Counted from the stretch's first letter, positions 1 to 5,044 are shown. The stretch: DNA of 5,044 nt from PALSA-555 sp036521915 (GCA_036521915.1 DATDGU010000014.1:1-5044), one strand, 5' to 3'. Translations and numbers: made by a program. The notes: generated by a model from the sequence alone, not told the origin.

Positions 1-729
1 CACCCGCCGGGCCTCCTCGGGGGTGTGGGCCCGCAGGCTGTCCTCGCGGGAGTGAGCGCCGACGCCGACGGGCACGACCGCGACGGTCTCGAGGCGCGGG
101 TAGCGGTCGAGGATCCCGAGGAGGGTGTCATCGAGCGCGTCGCCGTCGTTCACGTCGGGGCACACCACGATCTGGCCGTGGACGGTGACGCCCGCGTCGA
201 GCAGCGCGGCGAGCCAGCGCAGGCTCACCGCCCCCCGGGGGTTGCGGAGCAGCCGGGCCCGCAACGCCGGGTCGGTGGCGTGGATGCTCACGTAGAGCGG
301 CCCGAGCCCCTCGGTCACGACCCGCTCCAGGTCCGCCTCGGTGAACCGGGTGAGCGTCGTGAAGTTCCCGTACAGGAAGGACAGCCGGTAGTCGTCGTCG
401 CGGAGCGACAGGCTGCGGCGCATGCCCGGCGGCAGCTGGAAGATGAAGCAGAACGGACAGTGGTTGTCGCAGGTCCGCACCCGGTCGAACACCGCGGACG
501 CGAGCTCGACGCCGAGCGGCGCCCCCGCCGGCTTCTCCACCACGAGGTGCTGCTCGAGGCCGCCGCGGCGCAGCTCGAGCTCGACACTGGCCTCGTCGGC
601 CTGGAGCTGGTAGCGGATGACGTCGCGGACCTGCTCGCCGTTGACGGCGAGGATGTCGTCGCCGGGCCGGACCCCCGCGGCCGATGCCGGCGACCCGGGC
701 GCGACGGCCACCACTCGCGCCGCGGTCAT
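1..729 (-). CDS. PDZ–radical SAM–DUF512 family protein (putative Fe-S oxidoreductase), 3' end outside window
   Basis: The first 243 codons of a minus-strand gene are present; the reading frame is still open at base 1, so the C-terminal part, where the DUF512 domain would lie, is missing. Residues about 1-60 look like a PDZ domain, with an ASAAGVRPGDDILAVNG loop. A radical SAM core follows, with the [4Fe-4S] ligand motif CDNHCPFC (Cys87, Cys91, Cys94) and then FIFQLPPGMRRSL, a pattern typical of this family. Further conserved blocks are YGNFTTLTRF (about 120-129), LYVSIHATDP (145-154) and GQIVVCPDVNDG (185-196). Members are known from Clostridia, cyanobacteria and some actinobacteria; the reaction is unknown as far as I know, and the substrate cannot be read from this sequence. 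The ATG at 729 is chosen because the PDZ domain begins right after it and a TAGACT hexamer lies 6 nt upstream. It is divergent from ispH with 44 bp between. The family call is confident; the function is not. Confidence 0.9.
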   Translation of the reverse strand, partial: MTAARVVAVAPGSPASAAGVRPGDDILAVNGEQVRDVIRYQLQADEASVELELRRGGLEQHLVVEKPAGAPLGVELASAVFDRVRTCDNHCPFCFIFQLPPGMRRSLSLRDDDYRLSFLYGNFTTLTRFTEADLERVVTEGLGPLYVSIHATDPALRARLLRNPRGAVSLRWLAALLDAGVTVHGQIVVCPDVNDGDALDDTLLGILDRYPRLETVAVVPVGVGAHSREDSLRAHTPEEARRV

Positions 730-735
730 GCAGCG

Positions 736-741
736 AGTCTA
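736..741 (-). promoter_or_regulatory. Putative -10 element (TAGACT) of the DUF512 gene; leaderless start
   Basis: Read on the minus strand, TAGACT fits the actinobacterial TANNNT -10 consensus. It is followed by six bases (CGCTGC) and then the ATG at 729, so transcription would begin at or next to the start codon. No Shine-Dalgarno-like purine run precedes the ATG. No convincing -35 box is visible at 16-18 bp spacing. The assignment is inferred from position and consensus only. Confidence 0.55.
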
Positions 742-761
742 GGAGTGAACCCGACGGGCGT

Positions 762-767
762 TACCCT
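762..767 (+). promoter_or_regulatory. Putative -10 element (TACCCT) of ispH; leaderless start
   Basis: TACCCT fits TANNNT and is followed by six bases (CGAGGC) and then the GTG at 774, placing the expected transcription start on the start codon. The only purine run, GAGG at 769-772, ends one base before GTG, too close to act as a Shine-Dalgarno. No good -35 hexamer is visible. It lies 20 bp from the oppositely directed -10 at 736-741, so the two promoters would share footprint DNA. Confidence 0.55.
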
Positions 768-773
768 CGAGGC

Positions 774-1841
774 GTGGTCGAAGAGGTGCTCCTCGCCGAG
801 CCGCGCGGGTTCTGCGCCGGTGTCGAGATGGCGATCAAGGCGCTCGCCTGGATGGTGCGCGTCTTCGACCCGCCCGTGTACTGCTACCACGAGATCGTCC
901 ACAACCGTCTCGTCGTGGACCGCTTCCGCGCGCTCGGCGTCGTGTTCGTCGACGACGTCTCGGCCGTCCCGGCCGGTGCGCCGCTCATGCTGTCGGCCCA
1001 CGGCTCCGCTCCGGGCGTCGTCGACGCGGCCCGCGCCGAGGGCCGCTTCGTCGTGAACGCCGTCTGCCCGCTCGTCACGAAGGTCCACCACGAGGCGAAG
1101 GTGCGGGCCCAGAAGGGCTTCACCGTCCTCTACGTCGGCCACGCGGGCCACGACGAGGCCGTCGGCACCCTCGCGGTCGCCCCGGACGCCATGCGCCTCG
1201 TCGAGCACGAGGAGGACCTCGGCGCCGCCCTCGAGGGCGTCGCCGACCCGGCCAAGGTCGCCCTCCTCGCCCAGACGACGCTCGCCCTCCACGACTGGGA
1301 GGGGATCATGGACGAGGCCCGCGACCGCTACCCCGAGCTGTGGACCGCGACCCGCGGCGACCTGTGCTTCGCCACCACGAACCGCCAGGCGGCCCTGCGC
1401 GTCGTCGCCTCCCGCGCCGACGCGGTGGTCGTCATCGGCAGTGCCAACTCCTCGAACACGGTGGCGCTCGTCACCGTCGCCCGCGACGCGGGCTGTGACC
1501 GGGTGCTGCGCGTCGACGGGCCCGATGAGCTCGACCTCGACGCGCTCGGCGGCGCCCGCGTCGTCGGGGTGACCGCCGGGGCCAGCGCCCCCGAGGACCT
1601 CGTCGCCGCGGTGGTGGACGCGCTCGCGCCCTCCCGGGGCGTCGAGCCGGTCTTCGTCACCGACGAGGACGAGTACTTCCCGCCGCCGCGGGAGCTGCGC
1701 GACCTGCTGCCCGCGCTCGACTCGCTGGCCGCGTTCGCGTTCGGCGGCGCGGCCCGCGACGCGGCGCAGGCCGACGGGCCGCGGCGCGACGACCGCGCCG
1801 CGGACGCGTCACGCGCCCTCGCGGACCTCGCCGGCGCGTAG
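774..1841 (+). CDS. ispH: 4-hydroxy-3-methylbut-2-enyl diphosphate reductase (IspH/LytB)
   Basis: IspH is a cytosolic Fe-S enzyme that reduces HMBPP to IPP and DMAPP in the last step of the MEP isoprenoid pathway. The 355-residue product has all the hallmarks: cluster cysteines Cys14 (PRGFCAGV), Cys98 (NAVCPLVTK) and Cys198 (CFATTNRQ); substrate histidines His43 (EIVHN), His76 (SAHG) and His126 with Glu128 (GHDE); Thr168-Thr169 (QTTL); Ser226-Ser227-Asn228 (NSSNT); and Ser271 (AGASAPED). The GTG at 774 is preferred because the first conserved block starts within ten codons, as in the family, and a -10-like TACCCT lies 6 nt upstream. An ATG at 684 in the same frame would run into the divergent gene. 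The protein is about 40 residues longer than E. coli IspH (316) because of an Ala/Asp/Arg-rich tail from about residue 318. The gene faces plsC and its last 33 bases overlap the plsC 3' end. Confidence 0.96.
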   Translation: MVEEVLLAEPRGFCAGVEMAIKALAWMVRVFDPPVYCYHEIVHNRLVVDRFRALGVVFVDDVSAVPAGAPLMLSAHGSAPGVVDAARAEGRFVVNAVCPLVTKVHHEAKVRAQKGFTVLYVGHAGHDEAVGTLAVAPDAMRLVEHEEDLGAALEGVADPAKVALLAQTTLALHDWEGIMDEARDRYPELWTATRGDLCFATTNRQAALRVVASRADAVVVIGSANSSNTVALVTVARDAGCDRVLRVDGPDELDLDALGGARVVGVTAGASAPEDLVAAVVDALAPSRGVEPVFVTDEDEYFPPPRELRDLLPALDSLAAFAFGGAARDAAQADGPRRDDRAADASRALADLAGA

Positions 1842-2480
1842 CGTCCCGGCCCGCTCGCGGGCCTCGTCGAGGACGCCCTGCAGCGCCACCCGGAGCTGCT
1901 CGGTCACGGCCGTGACGTCGCTGCGCCGCCGGGCGGTCGCGCCCGGGTCGGGCACGATCGGGGCCCCGACCACCACGACGACCCGGTGCGGTCGCGGCAC
2001 CGCGTGGCCGCTCGGCAGGATCTCCTCGCTGCCGCCGATGCCGACCGGGACGATCGGCACCTGACGCCGCAGCGCGAGGTACGCGGCCCCGTGGAACAGG
2101 TCGCCGAGCACCGGGCCACGCCGCCGGGTCCCCTCCGGGAAGATCGCGAGCGGCTGCCCCGCGACGAGCACCGCGTCCGCGGCACGCAGCGCGGCGCGGT
2201 CGGTGCTCCCCCGCTGGACCGGGATGCCGCCGAGCGGCGGGAACAGCGCGCCGCCGACCTTGCCGCGGAACAGCTCCTGCTTGGCGAGGAAGCAGATCCG
2301 CCGGCGCGTCGTGAACGCGGTGAACGGCACGTCGAGGATCGAGCGGTGCGACGGCGCCAGGACGTACGCGCCGTCGGGCGGGACGTGCTCACGGCCCAGG
2401 ACGCGCACCCGGAACGCGACGCGGCACACGGCGAGCACGAGGGCGCGGACCACCCACCAGAAGGCCCGCCCGGCGCTCAT
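1809..2480 (-). CDS. plsC: 1-acyl-sn-glycerol-3-phosphate acyltransferase (PlsC family)
   Basis: This is a lysophosphatidic acid acyltransferase that transfers an acyl group to 1-acyl-glycerol-3-phosphate to give phosphatidic acid at the inner face of the membrane. The 223-residue protein has the four family motifs in order: the catalytic HX4D as SHRSILD (His45, Asp50), GGIPVQRGSTDRAAL (about 84-98, glycerol-phosphate binding), FPEGTR (114-119) and VPIVPVGIGG (141-150). A hydrophobic N-terminal stretch (about 8-24) fits membrane attachment. The ATG at 2480 overlaps the cmk stop as ATGA, so translation is probably coupled to cmk. The open frame continues upstream through cmk, but that part is antisense-like Arg/Ala/Pro-rich sequence and not part of the protein. 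It is the last gene seen in the minus-strand operon and converges on ispH. The exact acyl-acceptor preference cannot be read from the sequence. Confidence 0.92.
   Translation of the reverse strand: MSAGRAFWWVVRALVLAVCRVAFRVRVLGREHVPPDGAYVLAPSHRSILDVPFTAFTTRRRICFLAKQELFRGKVGGALFPPLGGIPVQRGSTDRAALRAADAVLVAGQPLAIFPEGTRRRGPVLGDLFHGAAYLALRRQVPIVPVGIGGSEEILPSGHAVPRPHRVVVVVGAPIVPDPGATARRRSDVTAVTEQLRVALQGVLDEARERAGTLRAGEVREGA
1811..1839. terminator. Candidate bidirectional hairpin in the ispH/plsC convergent overlap
   Basis: ACGCGCC (1811-1817) and GGCGCGT (1833-1839) are perfect 7-bp inverted arms around a 15-nt loop. The outer edge of each arm falls inside a stop codon: plsC TGA occupies 1811-1809 on the minus strand and ispH TAG occupies 1839-1841. 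A second perfect inverted repeat, GGCCCGC/GCGGGCC, sits at 1848-1863 just past the ispH stop. Neither is followed by a T tract in either direction, and GC-rich coding DNA gives such stems by chance. A terminator role is therefore only a possibility. Confidence 0.3.
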
Positions 2481-3136
2481 CGCTTCGCCGCCGTGCGGGC
2501 CTGGTACGCGTCGACGACGTGACGCACCACCTCGTCGACCGGCCGGTCGGTCGTGTCGATGCGCAGCGCGTCGGGTGCCGGCTGCAGCGGCGACGTGGCC
2601 CGCGTGCTGTCGAGGTGGTCGCGGCGCTCCAGCTCGGCCTGCACGGTCCCGACGTCGGCGCTGGGCTGCGCCTCGTCGCGCCGCCGCCGCGCCCGCTCCA
2701 CCTCGCTCGCGGTGAGGAACACCTTCACGGCGGCGTCGGGGAACACGACGGTGCCGATGTCGCGGCCCTCGACGACGCCGCCCGGCCGGGCCGCGAGCCA
2801 GGCCCGCTGGTGCCCGACGAGCACGGTCCGGACGCCGGGGTGCGCCGACACGCTCGACACGGCCGCGGTGACGTCGGCGCCGCGGATCTCGGCGCTCACG
2901 TCCCGCCCGTCGAGGCGGGTCGTGGCGCCGTGCTGCTCGATGGTCACCCGGCGGGCGAGCGCGGCGCACCCGGCCTCGTCGTGGACGTCGACGCCGTCCT
3001 GGAGCGCCGCGAGCGTCACCGCCCGGTACATCGCGCCGGTGTCGAGCACCTCGAAGCCGAGCGCCGCGGCGACGCCACGCGCCACCGTGGACTTGCCCGC
3101 GCCCGACGGACCGTCGATGGCGACGACCGGTCTCAC
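2477..3136 (-). CDS. cmk: Cytidylate kinase (CMP kinase)
   Basis: The cytosolic kinase phosphorylates CMP and dCMP to CDP and dCDP with ATP, feeding nucleic-acid and CDP-lipid synthesis. The 219-residue length is normal for bacterial Cmk. Visible motifs are the P-loop GPSGAGKST (9-17), LDTGAMYRA (31-39), DGRDVSAEIR (76-85), VSSVSAHPGVR (93-103), the EGRDIGTVVFPDA block (123-135), the Arg-rich lid ERARRRRDE (147-155), and RRDHLDSTR...SPLQPAPDA (171-190) for nucleotide base and sugar contacts. The start is GTG at 3136, whose codon overlaps the aroA stop as GTGA; the P-loop starts nine residues later, as expected. No Shine-Dalgarno is seen ahead of it, so reinitiation by ribosomes finishing aroA is likely. 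The 3' end overlaps plsC by 4 nt. Nothing is unusual in the active site. Confidence 0.97.
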   Translation of the reverse strand: MRPVVAIDGPSGAGKSTVARGVAAALGFEVLDTGAMYRAVTLAALQDGVDVHDEAGCAALARRVTIEQHGATTRLDGRDVSAEIRGADVTAAVSSVSAHPGVRTVLVGHQRAWLAARPGGVVEGRDIGTVVFPDAAVKVFLTASEVERARRRRDEAQPSADVGTVQAELERRDHLDSTRATSPLQPAPDALRIDTTDRPVDEVVRHVVDAYQARTAAKR

Positions 3137-4422
3137 GGGCGCGTGAGCGCGGCGAGGTCGTCCGCGAACCGGGGGTAGGAGACGGCCACCGCCGCCCAGC
3201 CTCGCACCGTCGAGGCCCCGGACACGGCGTTGGCCGCCACGGCGGCCGCCATCGCGATGCGGTGGTCGCCGTGGCTCTTCAACGTCGCGGCGCGCGGCGT
3301 TCCCCCGCGGACCACCAGCCGGTCGGGCCCGGCCTCGACGCCGACGCCGAGCTCGGTGAGCTCCTGCTCGAGCGCGGCCAGCCGGTCGCTCTCCTTCACC
3401 CGCAGCTCACCGACCGACACGAACTCGGTGACGCCGTCGGCGAACGCCGCCGCGACGGCCAGCGCCGGGACCTCGTCGATGGAACCCTCGTCCACGGTGA
3501 CCTCGGCCCCGTGCAGCGGCGCGGCCCGCACGGTGAGCTCGCCCACCGGCTCCCCGAGCCGCTCCTCGCGCACGTCGACGGTCACGTCGGCCCCCATCCG
3601 CTGCAGCGCCCCGACGAACCCGATCCGGGTCGGGTTGAGCCCGACGTCCTCGACGACGAGCGCCGAGCCGGGGGTCAGCGCCGCGGCGACGACGAAGAAC
3701 GCGGCGGACGACACGTCGCCCGGCACGGCGAGCTCGAACGGCCGTGGCGCCCCGGCCCGCACCGCGACGGTCGTCGGGGTCGCGCGGGTCACCGGCGCGC
3801 CGAGCGCCTCGAGGAGCCGCTCGGTGTGGTCGCGGCTCGCCGCGGGCTCGACGATCTCGGTGACGCCCTCGGCCTGGAGCCCGGCGAGCACCAGCGCGGC
3901 CTTCACCTGCCCGCTCGCGGTGCGCAGCTCGTGGCGTCGCCCGACGAGCCCGCCGCCGCGGACGGCGAGCGGCGCGTAGTCCCCGCCGTCGCGCCCGTCG
4001 ACGTGCGCGCCCATGGCCCGCACCGGCTCGACGACCCGCGCCATCGGCCGGCGGCTCAGCGCGTCGTCGCCGACGAGCACCGCGTGGAAGGGCCGACCGG
4101 CCAGCAGCCCCACCGCGAGGCGCATCGTCGTGCCCGAGTTGGCGCAGTCGAGCACGCCCGTCGGCTCGCGGAGCGTGTCGACGCCCGCGCCGTGCACCAC
4201 CACCGGCTGGTCGCCGCCGCCCGTCATCCGCACCCCGAGCGCCTCGAGCACGGCACGGGTGCGCGCCACGTCGTCCCCGTCGGCGAGGTCGGTCAGGCGG
4301 CTCGGGCCCTCGGCCATCGCCGCGAAGAGCAGCGCCCGGTGGGAGATCCCCTTGTCGCCCGGCGGGCGCAGCCGGCCGCGGATCGGCGCGGGCCCGTCGA
4401 GGGCCAGCTCGCTGGCGGTCAC
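3133..4422 (-). CDS. aroA: 3-phosphoshikimate 1-carboxyvinyltransferase (EPSP synthase)
   Basis: EPSP synthase joins shikimate-3-phosphate and PEP to form EPSP, the sixth step of the shikimate pathway and the target of glyphosate. With the GTG at 4422 as start the product is 429 residues, the family's usual size. Visible blocks are PPGDKGISHRALL (20-32, with Lys24 and Arg29), NSGTTMRL (95-102), SRRPM (123-127), ASGQVKAALVLAGL (169-182), SRDHTERLL (196-204), PGDVSSAAFF (234-243), GLNPTRIGF (261-269), DEVPALAVAAA (316-326, catalytic Asp316), RVKESDRLA (341-349) and HGDHRIAMA (384-392). The pattern resembles the Bacillus/CP4-like branch more than E. coli; Gly97 is present in the NSGTT loop. Odd point: residue 25 is Gly where Ser is usual (KSISHR). 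Another GTG at 4485 would add 21 residues and overlap aroH; 4422 is preferred because the added residues resemble no family sequence. It lies 25 nt after aroH and overlaps cmk by 4 nt. Confidence 0.95.
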   Translation of the reverse strand: MTASELALDGPAPIRGRLRPPGDKGISHRALLFAAMAEGPSRLTDLADGDDVARTRAVLEALGVRMTGGGDQPVVVHGAGVDTLREPTGVLDCANSGTTMRLAVGLLAGRPFHAVLVGDDALSRRPMARVVEPVRAMGAHVDGRDGGDYAPLAVRGGGLVGRRHELRTASGQVKAALVLAGLQAEGVTEIVEPAASRDHTERLLEALGAPVTRATPTTVAVRAGAPRPFELAVPGDVSSAAFFVVAAALTPGSALVVEDVGLNPTRIGFVGALQRMGADVTVDVREERLGEPVGELTVRAAPLHGAEVTVDEGSIDEVPALAVAAAFADGVTEFVSVGELRVKESDRLAALEQELTELGVGVEAGPDRLVVRGGTPRAATLKSHGDHRIAMAAAVAANAVSGASTVRGWAAVAVSYPRFADDLAALTRP

Positions 4423-4431
4423 GCCGACGGC

Positions 4432-4447
4432 GCCGGGGCGACCCGGC
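4432..4447 (-). promoter_or_regulatory. Hairpin between the aroH stop and the aroA start
   Basis: On the transcribed minus strand, GCCGGG-TCGC-CCCGGC forms a perfect 6-bp all-GC stem with a 4-nt loop. It begins at the base right after the aroH TGA and ends 9 nt before the preferred aroA GTG. There is no T run after it, so it is not a classical terminator. It covers the place where a ribosome binding site would be and could make aroA translation depend on ribosomes arriving from aroH. The structure is seen; the role is inferred. Confidence 0.35.
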
Positions 4448-4810
4448 TCACTCGGGAAGGTCGTCGCGCAGGCTGCGCGCCGCACCCAGGTACACGTGGT
4501 GCAGCTCGGCGCGCGGGCGGCTCGTGTCGCAGTGCACGAGCACCCGGATCACCTTCGGCAAGGCCCCGGGCACGGCGATCTCGCGGGCGCACAGCAGCGG
4601 GACGTCGCCGATGCCGAGCTGGCGCGCTGCGGTCGCGGGGAACTCGGCGTTGAGGTCCTCCGTCGCGGTGAAGATCATGCTCACCAGGTCGTCGTGGGCG
4701 AGCCCGTTGCGCTCCAGCAGCTCGCGGACCAGCTGCTGGGTCTTCTCGGCGATGTCCGCCTTGCTGTTCTCGTCGCAGGTGATCGCGCCGCGCACCGCGT
4801 GGAGTGGCAC
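4448..4810 (-). CDS. aroH: Chorismate mutase, AroH type (monofunctional)
   Basis: The enzyme rearranges chorismate to prephenate, the committed step to phenylalanine and tyrosine. At 120 residues it matches the small trimeric AroH fold of Bacillus subtilis, not the helical AroQ fold. Residues known to line the B. subtilis active site are visible in register: Arg7 (VRGA), Phe57 (EFPA), Arg63 (AARQL), Cys74 and Glu77 (CAREIAV), Arg89 (KVIRVLVH) and Tyr107 (HHVYLG). The start is GTG at 4810, giving the usual few residues before the RGA motif; a second GTG five codons on would leave only one residue before Arg7. A -10-like TAGCCT lies 6 nt upstream with no Shine-Dalgarno, suggesting a leaderless transcript for aroH and the genes behind it. 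It follows rluB by 30 nt and precedes aroA, a logical pairing in aromatic amino acid supply. Confidence 0.95.
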   Translation of the reverse strand: MPLHAVRGAITCDENSKADIAEKTQQLVRELLERNGLAHDDLVSMIFTATEDLNAEFPATAARQLGIGDVPLLCAREIAVPGALPKVIRVLVHCDTSRPRAELHHVYLGAARSLRDDLPE

Positions 4811-4816
4811 GGTCGC

Positions 4817-4822
4817 AGGCTA
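4817..4822 (-). promoter_or_regulatory. Putative -10 element (TAGCCT) of the aroH-aroA-cmk-plsC run; leaderless start
   Basis: On the minus strand TAGCCT (TANNNT) is followed by GCGACC and then the aroH GTG at 4810, the same 6-nt distance as at the two other promoters in this window. It lies in the 30-bp gap after the rluB stop. A weak GTGAGC at 4844-4839, 16 bp upstream, shares only TGA with the TTGACA consensus. This would allow aroH onward to be transcribed separately from rluB. Inferred from position. Confidence 0.5.
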
Positions 4823-4840
4823 CCGGCCGCGCCGCGCGGC

Positions 4841-5044
4841 TCACCGGGACGTTCCGCCGCTCGCCGCCTCGTAGAGCGCGCGGACCTCGTCGGGGCGGAG
4901 CGGCCGCCACTCGCCGGGCGCGAGCCGGTCGTCGTGCACCGGCCCGATCCGGGTGCGCACGAGCCGGGCGACCGGGTGACCCACGGTCTCGAGCATCCGC
5001 CGCACCTGCCGGTTGCGGCCCTCGTGGACCGTGACCTCGACCGC
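4841..5044 (-). CDS. rluB: 23S rRNA pseudouridine synthase RluB/RsuA family, C-terminal end only
   Basis: Only the last 67 residues of this minus-strand gene are inside the window; the frame is open at the right edge and ends with TGA at 4843-4841. The fragment begins AVEVTVHEGRNRQVRRM and carries the C-terminal signature of the RsuA/RluB/RluE family: EGRNRQVRRM (8-17), GHPVARLVR (22-30), IGP (33-35) and LAPGEWRPLRPDE (41-53). These enzymes isomerise a specific uridine in ribosomal RNA to pseudouridine. The catalytic Asp in the GRLD motif and any S4 domain would lie upstream, outside the window, so activity cannot be judged. rluB is chosen over rsuA or rluE because rluB next to cmk-type clusters is the common actinobacterial arrangement; the fragment alone does not separate them. 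The stop is 30 nt before aroH. Confidence 0.88.
   Translation of the reverse strand, partial: AVEVTVHEGRNRQVRRMLETVGHPVARLVRTRIGPVHDDRLAPGEWRPLRPDEVRALYEAASGGTSR

Noticed and set aside
765..772. Palindrome CCTCGAGG upstream of ispH as an operator
   Set aside because: Eight bases of self-complementary GC-rich sequence are too short and too common here to support a regulator site without a second copy or conservation data.
684..773. ATG at 684 as an alternative ispH start
   Set aside because: It would add 30 residues unlike any IspH, overlap the divergent DUF512 gene and cross the putative -10 element. The GTG at 774 fits family length and promoter spacing.
25..1056. Plus-strand open frame spanning the DUF512 gene and the start of ispH
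   Set aside because: It is antisense to the DUF512 gene and out of frame with ispH, and shows no domain; composition is typical of a shadow frame.
726..1292. Minus-strand open frame opposite ispH
   Set aside because: It is antisense to the conserved IspH motifs, with composition rich in Val, Asp, Glu and Arg and no recognisable family.
2481..2969. In-frame upstream extension of plsC
   Set aside because: This part overlaps cmk in another frame and reads as Arg/Ala/Pro-rich shadow sequence. The acyltransferase begins at the ATG at 2480, which overlaps the cmk stop.
4423..4485. GTG at 4485 as the aroA start, overlapping aroH
   Set aside because: The additional 21 residues (MRRAACATTF...) do not resemble EPSP synthase N-termini and would place the start inside aroH. 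The GTG at 4422 gives the normal length, although this cannot be excluded without data.
3262..4653. A plus-strand open frame of 463 codons, longer than any real gene in the window
   Set aside because: It lies antisense to aroA and aroH, whose motifs are unambiguous. Its translation is dominated by Arg, Pro, Gly, Asp and His with no recognisable domain, as expected for the opposite strand of GC-rich coding DNA.
1..5044. Defence system, mobile element, CRISPR array, phage gene or biosynthetic cluster
   Set aside because: Every coding stretch is explained by a core housekeeping family, with no direct-repeat array, transposase, integrase, tRNA-like attachment site or shift in composition visible.

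Overview
The window is very GC-rich and almost fully coding, with ordinary housekeeping genes, several GTG starts, 4-nt stop/start overlaps and no Shine-Dalgarno at the operon heads. This suggests a high-GC Actinomycetota-like bacterium. The AroH-type monofunctional chorismate mutase and the DUF512 radical SAM protein hint at a lineage outside Mycobacterium-type actinobacteria, but the exact group cannot be fixed from this sequence.

Layout, left to right. (1) 1-729, minus strand: PDZ/radical-SAM/DUF512 protein, complete at its N-terminus and cut by the window edge at its C-terminal side. (2) 730-773: a 44-bp divergent promoter region. (3) 774-1841, plus strand: ispH, the last enzyme of the MEP isoprenoid pathway. 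It converges on and overlaps (4) plsC, 1809-2480, minus. plsC is the last visible gene of a tightly packed minus-strand run which, in order of transcription, is rluB C-terminal end (4841-5044), aroH (4448-4810), aroA (3133-4422), cmk (2477-3136), plsC (1809-2480).

How the genes work together. AroA makes EPSP, the precursor of chorismate (the intervening chorismate synthase is not here), and AroH converts chorismate to prephenate for Phe/Tyr. Cmk makes CDP for nucleotide and CDP-lipid supply. PlsC makes phosphatidic acid for membrane lipids. IspH makes IPP/DMAPP. RluB modifies 23S rRNA. Together they form a growth-linked core cluster rather than an accessory island.

No mobile element, CRISPR array, tRNA or rRNA was seen, and nothing amounts to an undescribed system. 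The most informative non-coding signal is that three genes that appear to head transcripts (DUF512 gene, ispH, aroH) each have a TANNNT hexamer ending exactly 6 nt before the start codon and no usable Shine-Dalgarno. That is the layout expected for leaderless transcripts. Secondary points are the lone inversion of ispH within an otherwise co-oriented cluster, a Ser-to-Gly change in the EPSP synthase substrate loop, and hairpins at the aroH/aroA junction and the ispH/plsC convergence. There is no gene-free stretch over 300 bases.
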